Positions 34,710 through 42,659 of a DNA stretch of 64,000 nucleotides are shown in pieces (positions within the stretch are counted from its first letter, which is position 1; each line of letters begins with the position of its first letter). The notes under the pieces were generated by a model, which was not told the DNA's origin, ran no database searches, and saw only the letters and a program-made list of their open reading frames with translations. The position numbers were made by a program, and so were the translations under genes. Origin of the DNA: Pseudomonas sp. SG20056 (GTDB lineage: Bacteria; Pseudomonadota; Gammaproteobacteria; Pseudomonadales; Pseudomonadaceae); NCBI RefSeq assembly GCF_031764535.1, contig NZ_CP134499.1, positions 1,364,001 to 1,428,000 of the forward strand, given 5' to 3'.

Positions 34710-35091
34710 CCCCTGCCTCTCTCCCGATGCTGCCACTGCTATCAGCTACATCGGCAAAACCGCGCTTATGGAATTGCGCTGGGATGATGAGCCGGAATCG
34801 GTGTTTCAAGTCATGCACGTTGTTGGCGTAGTCCTGCCCATGGAAGGCGTCTGTGACCATGCCTGCTTCATGGCCGTGTATTTCGACACGACTGACCCCT
34901 ACCCGGAGCGGGTGTTCTTCCACGAAATCCGCAACATTTGGGCGGTGCAGCACCGCGACCGGCATGGTTCCGGCAACGTACTGGGCTGCATCGCCCACCC
35001 TAACTCGGCTGAGTCAGGGGCCGCGCTCCCGGCTCGTCGGAACAGCTCCACCGTTCCGTCGAACGGAAGCACGGGCGCAGCGCACCCTTGA
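34702..35091 (+). CDS. Unknown 129-aa protein, paralog B
   Basis: The N-terminal 80 residues align by eye with the preceding 89-aa protein ([20 protein letters not shown] versus VTAVGYIGKPVHVELEWDND). A C-terminal tail of about 40 residues ([20 protein letters not shown]) is new and low-complexity. The ATG overlaps the previous stop. It is the last gene before the hairpin-rich stretch. Function unknown. Confidence 0.62.
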   Translation: MPSPCLSPDAATAISYIGKTALMELRWDDEPESVFQVMHVVGVVLPMEGVCDHACFMAVYFDTTDPYPERVFFHEIRNIWAVQHRDRHGSGNVLGCIAHPNSAESGAALPARRNSSTVPSNGSTGAAHP

Positions 35092-35561
35092 CGCGGTATG
35101 CCTATGAACAGCCTATCTACGGGAGCATGGGGTAGCTTCTCCGCCCCATGCTCCCGAGCCCTCGGCGGCAAGAGCGGGATGACAAGGGCAGCGCCCTTGG
35201 TGTGTTTTGCCCAGCCCGCACCGCTGCATTTCGCTGACTGCATCCACATGCTGTTTCTGGTGTTGCTCAGCGCTTTTCTGTGGTTTGCCAACCTGCCGCC
35301 CGATGGCCGCCCGCAGCTGTTCCCATTCACCCTGGAACAAGCCTGCCAAGAGCAACCGCCCAACCTCGTAACAAACCCCACAACCCTGATTGAGCAAGAG
35401 CTGTGCGCCACGGCTGTCGCTCGTTCGTACGCCGAGGCACGAGGCGCGCGAGCGCGCGACAGCGGTGAGGCGCGTACTCGCGAGCGCGGGAGTGGCTCGG
35501 TTCAGAACGACGGCGCGAGCGAGGCTCGCGCCGGTGCGCTGACGTCCCTGTAACACGTCAG
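35051..35561. other. Hairpin-rich stretch, candidate origin or packaging region
   Basis: Five dyads fall in 510 bases: CCGTTC-CGTC-GAACGG (35051-35066); a perfect 12-bp stem GGGAGCATGGGG/CCCCATGCTCCC (35121-35155); CGCGCGAGCGCGCG (35445-35458); a 10-bp stem CGGCGCGAGC/GCTCGCGCCG with a 3-nt loop (35511-35533); and CTGACGT/ACGTCAG (35539-35561). They lie directly before the replication initiator. Filamentous phages hold their origins and packaging signal in such a region. Confidence 0.6.
35248..35553 (+). CDS. Possible small membrane protein in the hairpin region
   Basis: A frame starting MLFLVLLSAFLWFANLPPDG could encode about 101 residues with one N-terminal membrane helix; a longer frame begins at 35098. 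The C-terminal half is Arg/Ala-rich because it translates the palindromic DNA (EARGARARDSGEARTRERGS). I doubt it is a real gene; if it is, the membrane-helix part is the only informative section. Confidence 0.25.
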   Translation: MLFLVLLSAFLWFANLPPDGRPQLFPFTLEQACQEQPPNLVTNPTTLIEQELCATAVARSYAEARGARARDSGEARTRERGSGSVQNDGASEARAGALTSL

Positions 35562-35606
35562 ATAACGACTTTAGAACTTCCGCAATAACTGGCATTAGGT
35601 GAAGAA

Positions 35607-36890
35607 ATGACAATGGTAAAAGATCATCAGCGTTTGAATCTTCTGACTGCAGAGGATGACAAACACGGGCGTCTGTTTGTTGACCCTGGCAACGTCACGT
35701 TCACCGACCTGTCAGGCGTTCGCCTGCTGCGCTGTGGCGTCGATACCGTGCGCCAGCTCTACAAAGGGCTGATCCGCCCGGAGGTCATGGCGTTGTTTGA
35801 AAACCCGGGCACCCTGGTCGACTTTGCGGGCCAGCGCTGGCACTCGGGACGGGTAGGGCGCGACTCCGGGTATCAGTACAAGCTGCAGAATGCAGACCTG
35901 GGCATCATTCTGCTGGTGAAGAACTTCAACGCCAAGTTGGAGAACATCGGCCCCCATCTGAAAATCGAAGTGTCACCTCATGCAATCGACAGCCTGTCGC
36001 CTGAGCGTCTGCAGGATCGCTTGGACTTCTATGCATCCCAGGTGATGACCCATCTGGAAATCAACCAGTGTGCCGTCCACCTTGCATTAGACCTGCAGGG
36101 CTGGACGCCTCCCGCCGATCTGGTGGCCCGCATGCACTGCAAAGCCCGGACTCAACGCGACATATCGGGTATCAGTGAAATCAACTGGGCTACCAAGTCC
36201 AGCACCTATGGCCGCGGTGAAACCTCGATGTTTGGTTCAGCCAGTGGCATCCAGCTGTGTATCTACAACAAGACCGAGCAGGCCAAGGCCACGGACAAGC
36301 TCGACTACTGGGAAAGCGTCTGGAAGCGCCGTGACAGCTTCGACGACAACGACCCCGAGAACTACGACCCAGCCCAGCCGGTATGGCGCGTAGAGCTGCG
36401 TTATCACCATTCGATCATCCAGCAATTCGCCAGCGGTTCCCTGGATGTGAAAACCGGTGAAGCCATCGATACCCGCTCGTTTGCGGCCTTCTCCGGGCAT
36501 CTGGATGGCCTGTGGCGCTATGGGCTGGGGCAATTCAAGTTGTTAAGCCGACCGGGCTACTTCGCCCCCATTTGGACACTTATTCGCGAGGACGTACGTG
36601 TGGACCTACCAGTCGATTCCCTGCTTGAGGGCACTGAATACAAGCGCTACTACAAGACCTCCCGTGGCTTCTCGGGCAAAAACGTCGAACTCTTCCTGGG
36701 AAACTTCGTAAGCCTGCTGGCAAGGGAGCGAGTGGGCGCAAAAAAGGCGTTTGATCGGCTGCAAACTTGGGAATGCTGGCCGGTCATTCGTGATCACTAC
36801 GCCGCCAAGGACATGAGCGAACACGACATATACAAGCACATCAAAAAGCTGCTGGAAGAGCGCAGCGTTCGGTGGGGTCGTGCCATCTGA
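35607..36890 (+). CDS. Pf-type replication initiation protein
   Basis: A 427-residue protein resembling the rolling-circle initiator of Pf phages (PA0727 type; Rep_trans-like). Recognisable stretches are VDTVRQLYKGLIRPEVMALF, YASQVMTHLEINQCAVHLAL, IQLCIYNKTEQAKATDKLDY and WRVELRYHHSIIQQF, a pattern typical of replication initiation factors. Initiators of this kind nick the plus strand at the origin. It lies just after the hairpin-rich region and its stop overlaps the integrase start (TGATG), the same gene pair order as in Pf phages. Confidence 0.82.
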   Translation: MTMVKDHQRLNLLTAEDDKHGRLFVDPGNVTFTDLSGVRLLRCGVDTVRQLYKGLIRPEVMALFENPGTLVDFAGQRWHSGRVGRDSGYQYKLQNADLGIILLVKNFNAKLENIGPHLKIEVSPHAIDSLSPERLQDRLDFYASQVMTHLEINQCAVHLALDLQGWTPPADLVARMHCKARTQRDISGISEINWATKSSTYGRGETSMFGSASGIQLCIYNKTEQAKATDKLDYWESVWKRRDSFDDNDPENYDPAQPVWRVELRYHHSIIQQFASGSLDVKTGEAIDTRSFAAFSGHLDGLWRYGLGQFKLLSRPGYFAPIWTLIREDVRVDLPVDSLLEGTEYKRYYKTSRGFSGKNVELFLGNFVSLLARERVGAKKAFDRLQTWECWPVIRDHYAAKDMSEHDIYKHIKKLLEERSVRWGRAI

Positions 36891-37891
36891 TGGCGATAGA
36901 CCAACTACCTGACGGGCGCTGGAAAGTCGATGTAGAGCCCATCAAGGGCAAACGCTTCCGTAAGACCTTCAAAACCAAGGCCGAAGCATCACGCTTTGAA
37001 GCAACCTGCAGGGCCAAGGTGATTGAAACGCCGGACTGGGCACCCAAGCCAAAGGATCGCCGCAAGCTCTCCGAACTTGCCCAGCGTTACTACGATCTGC
37101 ACGGCCACACCCTGGCGGACTCGGTGAGGCTTAAACAGGTACTGGTAAAGCTGGTGCGCGAGCTGGGCGACCCTATAGCGGTCAAGTTCACGGCTGATCA
37201 GTTCTGCAAGCTCCGTGGCCAGCACCTTGCAGATGGTATCCATGGCAAGACCCTGAACAACCGACTCGGCTACCTCAAATCGTTGTTCAATGAGCTGCAC
37301 CGCCTGGGCGATATCGACTATCCGAACCCCTTGGCCAAGGTTCGGCCGCTACGCCTGCAGGAACGCCCGCTATCGTTCCTTTCTCATGCCCAGGTAACTG
37401 AGCTGCTGCAGACATTCGACACTTACCCGAACTGCAAACACTTGGCGCTGATCGCTCGCGTCTGTCTCGCTACCGGTGCGCGCTGGGGTGAGGCTCAAGG
37501 GCTAGCACCTGAACGGGTGAAAAATGGGGCTGTGACCTTCGCTAATACCAAGTCGCGGCGAACTCGTACTATCCCGATTCATCCAGACCTTGAAAGGGCG
37601 TTGCTGGATTACTTCAAGGCCCATGGCCCTTTTCCGAACTGTATCCGGCATTTCAGCCGCGTCCTGGAGTCGACCTCGATCAAGTTACCTGCAGGTCAGG
37701 CAACCCATGTGCTTCGACACACCTTCGCCAGTCACTTCGTCATTACGGGCGGCAACATCCTCACCCTGCAGAAGGTGCTTGGCCACTCCTCGGTCACCAT
37801 GACCATGCGCTATGCACATCTGGCCCCGGATCACCTGCAGGACGCTTTGCGCCGTAATCCCATCGTCGACACTTTTTCGACACCGACTTAG
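36890..37891 (+). CDS. Tyrosine recombinase (phage integrase)
   Basis: A 333-residue integrase with an N-terminal arm-binding part (QLPDGRWKVDVEPIKGKRFR), a SAM-like core-binding domain (about 65-165), and the catalytic set R198 (TGARWGEA), H273-x-x-R276 (HVLRHTF), H299 (LGHSS) and nucleophile Y308 (MRYAHL). All are present, so it should be active. It ends immediately before the right copy of the attachment repeat and next to tRNA-Gly, its evident target. Confidence 0.93.
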   Translation: MAIDQLPDGRWKVDVEPIKGKRFRKTFKTKAEASRFEATCRAKVIETPDWAPKPKDRRKLSELAQRYYDLHGHTLADSVRLKQVLVKLVRELGDPIAVKFTADQFCKLRGQHLADGIHGKTLNNRLGYLKSLFNELHRLGDIDYPNPLAKVRPLRLQERPLSFLSHAQVTELLQTFDTYPNCKHLALIARVCLATGARWGEAQGLAPERVKNGAVTFANTKSRRTRTIPIHPDLERALLDYFKAHGPFPNCIRHFSRVLESTSIKLPAGQATHVLRHTFASHFVITGGNILTLQKVLGHSSVTMTMRYAHLAPDHLQDALRRNPIVDTFSTPT

Positions 37892-37976
37892 GCCAGAAAG
37901 CAAAAAGCCCCGAAATCTTGTTAGAAATCAGGGTTTTAAAAACTGCGATTTGGAGCGGGTGATGGGAATCGAACCC
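37892..37976. repeat. attR: tRNA-Gly attachment copy
   Basis: Right copy of the 85-bp repeat, overlapping the 3' part of the intact tRNA-Gly gene (minus strand) and its terminator. The integrase stop codon is immediately before it. Confidence 0.88.
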
Positions 37977-38024
37977 ACGGCTCTAGCTTGGGAAGCTAGG
38001 GTATTACCATTATACGACACCCGC
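37951..38024 (-). tRNA. tRNA-Gly(CCC)
   Basis: A 74-nt tRNA on the minus strand: acceptor GCGGGTG with CACCCGC, T-loop TTCGATT, encoded CCA at 37951, and anticodon loop TTCCCAA (CCC). Its terminator (AAAGCCC/GGGCTTT type) lies in 37901-37940. Confidence 0.94.
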
Positions 38025-38119
38025 AGCGGGTGCCTTTATACCGGAAGTCTTGGCCGAAATGAAGCCTGCAGCGCGGCTATCTGCGGATAGGCGCTGCAGG
38101 CTTGCAGCCTGGTGGCGCG

Positions 38120-39004
38120 TCATACGGCGATCGCGTGATGCTGGCCGTGCTGCGGGCGGTAGCTGGAGCTGGTGCGTATCGGGGCCTGCAGGAAATTGAG
38201 CATCACCGTCTGGCTCTGCAGCCAGGCCTTCTTGTGCTCCATATCGAGAAAGTGCCCGGCGTTGTCGATGGTGGCGAACTGGCAGTCACTCAGGTACTCG
38301 GCAAACAGGCGCACGTCATCCGGCGAGGTGTATTCGTCGTGCTCGCCGTTGATAAACAGCAGCGGAATGTCGATAGCTGTCAGGCATTCCATCTGGCAGT
38401 GGTTGTCCATGTGTACCACCTGGTTGATGTGCGCGTGCATCTGCAGGTACTCGTGGCTGTCTAGGCTGCTGATATGGCGCTGGTTGTAGCGTTTGAACAG
38501 CGAGGGCAGGTACTTGCCGATGGTGCTGTTGACCAGTTGGCCGACATTCTCGCCATCGATGGCTTGCAGGTAGGTCATGCCTTTTTCCAGGTAGTCGAGC
38601 ATCGGCGCGTTAAGCAGCGGCGAGAAGGAGGTGATCACCGCCTTTTCGATACGCGCCGGGCGCTGCGCCAGAGCGAGCATGGCGGCGACGCCACCCCAAG
38701 AGAATGACAGCAGGTAGTCGACCTGAAACACCTCGATCAGCTCCAGCAGGATGGCCGCCTCATCTTCCTTACTGATCGGCCGGCTGTGGCTGTTGTGCGG
38801 CTTGGACTGGCCGGCGTAGGGCTGATCGTAAAGCACCACATTGAACTGTGGTTGCAGGTATTTGATGGTTTGCGCAAAGGCGGCGGTGGTGGCCAGCGAG
38901 CCGTTGATCAGGATGATGGTCTTGCGCGCACTGGGGTTGGCGTAGAACTCCGTGTGTACCTTGAACGTCCTGTGTATATCGACGACAGCGGTGGCTGGCT
39001 TCAT
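38120..39004 (-). CDS. phaG: (R)-3-hydroxyacyl-ACP thioesterase/transferase PhaG
   Basis: PhaG links de novo fatty acid synthesis to medium-chain polyhydroxyalkanoate by releasing (R)-3-hydroxyacids from ACP. The 294-residue alpha/beta hydrolase-fold protein has ILINGSLATTAAFAQT (shared with RhlA/PhaG), FNVVLYDQPYAGQSKPHN, the nucleophile region LSFSWGGVAAM, LLFINGEHDEYTSPDD and NAGHFLDMEHK. It is nearer PhaG than RhlA. ATG 39004 has GGAGG in front; the longer frame upstream is rejected. Confidence 0.92.
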   Translation of the reverse strand: MKPATAVVDIHRTFKVHTEFYANPSARKTIILINGSLATTAAFAQTIKYLQPQFNVVLYDQPYAGQSKPHNSHSRPISKEDEAAILLELIEVFQVDYLLSFSWGGVAAMLALAQRPARIEKAVITSFSPLLNAPMLDYLEKGMTYLQAIDGENVGQLVNSTIGKYLPSLFKRYNQRHISSLDSHEYLQMHAHINQVVHMDNHCQMECLTAIDIPLLFINGEHDEYTSPDDVRLFAEYLSDCQFATIDNAGHFLDMEHKKAWLQSQTVMLNFLQAPIRTSSSYRPQHGQHHAIAV

Positions 39005-39380
39005 GTCGTTTCCTCCTGGCGCAAAAATGGGCTTGGCAGAACGGCGGGACCGTTGAGCCGGGCTAAGTAGGACAGTCAGGAAAGCGCCTGGACGTGACAG
39101 CAAGATGTCAGGCTAGAGGATTTTATAAGTTATTTATTTTCAATCAGTTAGGGCTGAAATAGAGCATCCGCCCACGACCTTTTGGCAGGTGTGGAACGGC
39201 GTCTTTAACCAGGCAGGAACCCATTTCGCGCAGTGCGCAAGTAACCGATGGAGCGCTTAGATGGCTTGCGTGACTGATAAGTCACGTTAAGACCTTGTGG
39301 TTCGATTTAAGCAGCCGCGTGAAGGGCTGACAAGCCTTAATTTGCCTTTTCTGCACAAAAACTGTGCGGCAGCTTTGAAT
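39005..39380. other. Intergenic region phaG / rsuA-like
   Basis: These 376 bases hold no credible gene. An AT-rich patch (TTATAAGTTATTTATTTT, about 39123-39140) may be part of the phaG promoter. A 7-bp inverted repeat CGTGACT-GATA-AGTCACG occurs at 39269-39286. Confidence 0.55.
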
Positions 39381-40073
39381 CTAGCAGCAGGTGATTTCTG
39401 CGGAGCTTAGTGGGCGGTACTGGCCAGGGCGTAACTGCGGGTCGAGTTGGATGGCGCCCATGCTTAGGCGGTGCAGGCCGATGACCTTGTTCTGAAAGTG
39501 GCCAAACATGCGCTTGACCTGATGGTAGCGGCCTTCGTGCAGGGTCAGCAGGGCACTGTGGCTATCTAGGATCACCAGCTCGGCGGGCAGGGTGGTGAGG
39601 TCTTCATACGCAAAGTACAGGCCACGGGCGAATACCTCGATGTACTCAGGAGTGATCGGCTGTTCGGTCTCAACCCGGTAGACCTTGCCCAGGCGGCTGC
39701 GCGGCTCGGTGAGGCGGCGTGACCATTGGCCGTCGTTGGTGATCAGCAGTAGGCCGCTGGTATTCAGGTCCAGGCGGCCGGCCAGGTGTAGGTCGGCTTT
39801 GTCCGGCTCATCGAGTAAATCAAGCACAGTGCGGTGTTGCTCATGCGCGGTGGCGCTGACCACGCCGATGGGTTTGTGCAGCATGAAATAGCGTGCAGCT
39901 TTGCCGGTCTGTAGCAGCTCGCTATCGACCTCGATACGGCTGAACTGGCTGACTTCGCACAGGCCATCGCAAACCACCGCACCGTCCACTCGCACGCGGC
40001 CGCTGGCCAACAGTTGGCGGGCGGCTTGGCGATTGAGTTGGGGCAGGTTGCTGAGAAAGCGGTCGAGGCGCAT
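39381..40073 (-). CDS. RsuA-family 16S rRNA pseudouridine synthase
   Basis: A 230-residue enzyme with an S4-like RNA-binding start (MRLDRFLSNLPQLNRQAARQ) and the catalytic motif HLAGRLDLNTSGLLLITND (aspartate near residue 102), then GKVYRVETEQPI and EGRYHQVKRMFGH. It isomerises a uridine in ribosomal RNA, most likely the small subunit (RsuA type). The stop codon ends next to a CWC gene that is read in the same direction. Confidence 0.9.
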   Translation of the reverse strand: MRLDRFLSNLPQLNRQAARQLLASGRVRVDGAVVCDGLCEVSQFSRIEVDSELLQTGKAARYFMLHKPIGVVSATAHEQHRTVLDLLDEPDKADLHLAGRLDLNTSGLLLITNDGQWSRRLTEPRSRLGKVYRVETEQPITPEYIEVFARGLYFAYEDLTTLPAELVILDSHSALLTLHEGRYHQVKRMFGHFQNKVIGLHRLSMGAIQLDPQLRPGQYRPLSSAEITCC

Positions 40074-40075
40074 GG

Positions 40076-40291
40076 CTAGTCGTTTGCTGGCTGCGTCTCA
40101 GCTGGCAGGCCCTGTGCGCAGCGTGGGCACAGGCAGCTGCGGTTGCGCTGCTCGGGCGGCAGCTTGACCAACTGCTCGGCATCAAAGGTGGCGCTGAAAC
40201 ACCAGCATTCGCTTACCGCTGCGTCGGCGTCAGCCTGGGCGCACTGGTTAAGCTGCCCGCAGCAGGGGCAGCGGGTGGTATCAGTGCTCAC
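40076..40291 (-). CDS. Cysteine-rich CWC family protein
   Basis: A 71-residue protein with cysteines in a CPCCGQLNQC ... CWCF ... CLCPRC pattern, as in the CWC (cysteine-rich) family, suggesting two metal-binding sites. It lies two bases from the pseudouridine synthase and overlaps the diguanylate cyclase by four bases. Its role is unknown. Confidence 0.88.
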   Translation of the reverse strand: MSTDTTRCPCCGQLNQCAQADADAAVSECWCFSATFDAEQLVKLPPEQRNRSCLCPRCAQGLPAETQPAND

Positions 40292-41760
40292 GCGGTCTCT
40301 TCACACAGGCGGTTGCGACCGCCCTGCTTGGCCCGATAGAGGGCGCGGTCGGCGCGGGTGATCAGCTGCTCCAGGGATTCATCGGCATGCAGTTGCGCCA
40401 GGCCGATGCTGGTGGTGATACGCAGCTGTACGCCGTTGAAGCTGATGCTGCTTTGCTCGGCTTGCTGGCGGATTTTTTCGCCCAGCTCGCGGGCCTGCTC
40501 GGGGGTGGTGTCCTTGAGCAGCAGGATAAATTCCTCGCCACCCCAGCGGCAGATGATGTCGGATTGGCGCACGGTGCTGCGCAAGTCGCTGGCAAAGCGG
40601 CGCAGCACTTCATCCCCGGCCATATGGCCCTGGCTGTCGTTGAGCTGCTTGAAGTTGTCCAGATCGAGCATCAAGGCGCACAACGCGCTTGGGCTGCGCC
40701 GGGCTTCCTGCACGGCCTGATTGGCCAGCAGGTCAAAGCCACGGCGGTTGGGCAGCTCGGTCAGCAGGTCGGTGGTGGCCAGGGCGCTGATGCGTCGTTG
40801 GTAGCGGCGCAACACCAGGCTGACCAGACTGATGACGATAACGGTGACCACCAGGCAGATCAGCAGGTTGAGGTACAGCGATTTACGGATGCCGGCGACC
40901 GCGCCGTCCTCATGCTTGTCGACAAACAGGTACCAGTTCAGTTCGGGGATAAAACGCACATTGAGGAAGTGATCGCGGCCGTGCTCCTGATACTCGAAGT
41001 CGCCGCTTTGCGGATGCGGCAGCTTGGCCTGCAGCTCTTCCAGGCCGGGGATTTCACTGAGCGACTGACCAACCCGCGCGCCCATCGGCCCACCGTTGGC
41101 GCCGGTGAGTACCAGTCGGCCATTGGTGTCGACGAAGAACACGCTGCGCTCATAACGTTGCTGATAGGTATCGATCAGTTTGACCACCGCATCCACGGTC
41201 AGGCCCACGCCGGTGGCGCCGATAAAGCGCTGCTGGTAGTCGAACACCTTGTAGTTGATAAACACGGTCATGCGGTCGTCGTTGGCCATGTCGACGTCGA
41301 CATTGATCTCGTACGGGGTCTGCATGTCGCGCACGCGGAAATACCAGTCATCGCGGGGCTCGTCTTCCTTGACCTGCTTGAGCACGCCCTTGGCCTGGTA
41401 GTAGGTGTGGGTTTTCTCCGAGACGAAGAAGCTGGTGACCGTGGCGTAATGATCCTGCACTTCGCGCAGGTAGCGGGTGATCTGCTCCGCGTCCTTCTCT
41501 CCGCCCAGTACCCAGTCACGCACATAGGTGTCGCGGGACATCATCGAGGAAATCAGGATGGGCCGAACCAGGTCCTTCTGGATCTCCGAGTAGACGTTAT
41601 CCGAGGTCAGCGGCAGTTCGGTGTTGATGATCCCAGCGCGGATCGAGTCGAGGGCGGTGTAATAACTGGCCAGGGAAGTGGCGAGGAAGCCACAACCGAG
41701 CAGAACCAGCAGCAACACAATCAAGGACCATTGGCGGGTCAGCGGGGATGGATGAGGCAT
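40288..41760 (-). CDS. Membrane diguanylate cyclase with Cache sensor
   Basis: A 490-residue protein that makes c-di-GMP. It has an N-terminal membrane helix, a periplasmic dCache-like sensor (about 40-300, with FIGATGVGLTVDAVVKLIDTY), a second membrane helix (LLICLVVTVIVISLVSLVL) and a C-terminal GGDEF domain with the intact active site RWGGEEFILLL. The inhibitory I-site RQSD lies five residues upstream, so product feedback is expected. A small-molecule ligand of the Cache domain is likely, but not identifiable. Confidence 0.93.
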   Translation of the reverse strand: MPHPSPLTRQWSLIVLLLVLLGCGFLATSLASYYTALDSIRAGIINTELPLTSDNVYSEIQKDLVRPILISSMMSRDTYVRDWVLGGEKDAEQITRYLREVQDHYATVTSFFVSEKTHTYYQAKGVLKQVKEDEPRDDWYFRVRDMQTPYEINVDVDMANDDRMTVFINYKVFDYQQRFIGATGVGLTVDAVVKLIDTYQQRYERSVFFVDTNGRLVLTGANGGPMGARVGQSLSEIPGLEELQAKLPHPQSGDFEYQEHGRDHFLNVRFIPELNWYLFVDKHEDGAVAGIRKSLYLNLLICLVVTVIVISLVSLVLRRYQRRISALATTDLLTELPNRRGFDLLANQAVQEARRSPSALCALMLDLDNFKQLNDSQGHMAGDEVLRRFASDLRSTVRQSDIICRWGGEEFILLLKDTTPEQARELGEKIRQQAEQSSISFNGVQLRITTSIGLAQLHADESLEQLITRADRALYRAKQGGRNRLCEETA

Positions 41761-41991
41761 GCAAGGCTCTGCTGGTTAAATAATCGCCGCATTGTAGCGT
41801 TCGGCAACCGCCGGCGCTGCTGAAACATCGGAGTTTGGCCGATTTACCGGCAGCCATGGCGCTTGCTGCGCCAGGCCTTGAGGACTATGGTGCGGCAACA
41901 CGAAGAGTCTCCTTGGTGACCCGTACCGCCGCCCGGCGTACGCCTTGCTGATCTGCCCCTGACCGCAGTCCTTTCAGCACACCGAGCCCCC

Positions 41992-42654
41992 ATGCCCAGC
42001 GCACCTGCCAGCTATCGCATCAAATACTCCACCTTGAGCATTGGCCTTGAGGATTTTCACCTGTGCTCGCTGCGCGACAAACAGCAGTTCGCCGATCCCA
42101 ATGGTCTGGCGGAAAAAGCCGGAATCTCCTCAGCCACCTGGCCGTTGTTCGGCCAGCTATGGCCGGCCGGTAAAGTGCTGGCGCAAACCCTGAGCGGTAT
42201 GGCGGTTGAAGGGCTGCGGATTCTTGAGCTGGGCTGCGGCCTGGGGCTGACTAGCCTGGTGTTGCAGCGCCTGGGTGCGGATATCACCGCCAGCGACTAT
42301 CACCCGCTGGCGGGCGAGTTTCTGCTGCGCAATGCCGCGCTTAATCAGCTGCAACCGTTGCCTTATCAGAGCTGCGACTGGGCTGAGGACTATCAGCAGC
42401 TGGGCCTGTTTGACCTGGTGATTGGCAGCGATCTGCTTTACGAGCGCGACCATCCCAGCCTGCTGGCCGGGTTTATCGACCGCCATTGCAACCGCCACGC
42501 GGCGGTGCTGATTGTCGACCCGGGCCGCGGCAACAGCGCGCGGTTTTCCCGGCATATGCTGGAGCACGGCTACCTGCAGCTGGCCGATAGCCTAAACCTG
42601 CTGGATAACCCGGATGCGCCGTTTAAAGGGCGCATCCTCAGTTACCGGCGTTAG
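41992..42654 (+). CDS. Class I SAM-dependent methyltransferase
   Basis: A 220-residue methyltransferase with the SAM motif ILELGCGLGLTSLVL (about residues 75-89), ASDYHP for the ribose carboxylate, and the post-motif LVIGSDLLYERDH, typical of METTL-like protein methyltransferases. The substrate is not known; a lysine or histidine in a protein is plausible for this family. It is convergent with the carboxylase. Confidence 0.88.
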   Translation: MPSAPASYRIKYSTLSIGLEDFHLCSLRDKQQFADPNGLAEKAGISSATWPLFGQLWPAGKVLAQTLSGMAVEGLRILELGCGLGLTSLVLQRLGADITASDYHPLAGEFLLRNAALNQLQPLPYQSCDWAEDYQQLGLFDLVIGSDLLYERDHPSLLAGFIDRHCNRHAAVLIVDPGRGNSARFSRHMLEHGYLQLADSLNLLDNPDAPFKGRILSYRR

Positions 42655-42659
42655 CCCCC

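Larger units (their letters stand above)
29272..37976. mobile_element. Pf-like integrated element (candidate filamentous satellite)
   Basis: The element is bounded by 85-bp direct repeats (29272-29356 and 37892-37976, offset 8620 bp, about three mismatches) that include the last 26 bp of tRNA-Gly(CCC). The tyrosine integrase lies next to the intact tRNA. The order repressor (minus), excisionase-like, small regulators, hairpin region, replication initiator, integrase follows the Pf filamentous phage layout, and Pf4 of P. aeruginosa also uses a tRNA-Gly. No coat, adsorption (gIII-like) or Zot-like gene is visible, so mobility would depend on a helper. The left half is AT-rich cargo. Confidence 0.8.

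Noticed and set aside
35098..35247. Long N-terminal part of the frame in the hairpin region
   Set aside because: It is coded by the stem-loop DNA, has no ribosome site and no domain.
40387..41823. Plus-strand frame of 478 residues opposite the diguanylate cyclase
   Set aside because: It mirrors the GC-rich codon pattern of the real minus-strand gene; it has no domain and no ribosome site.
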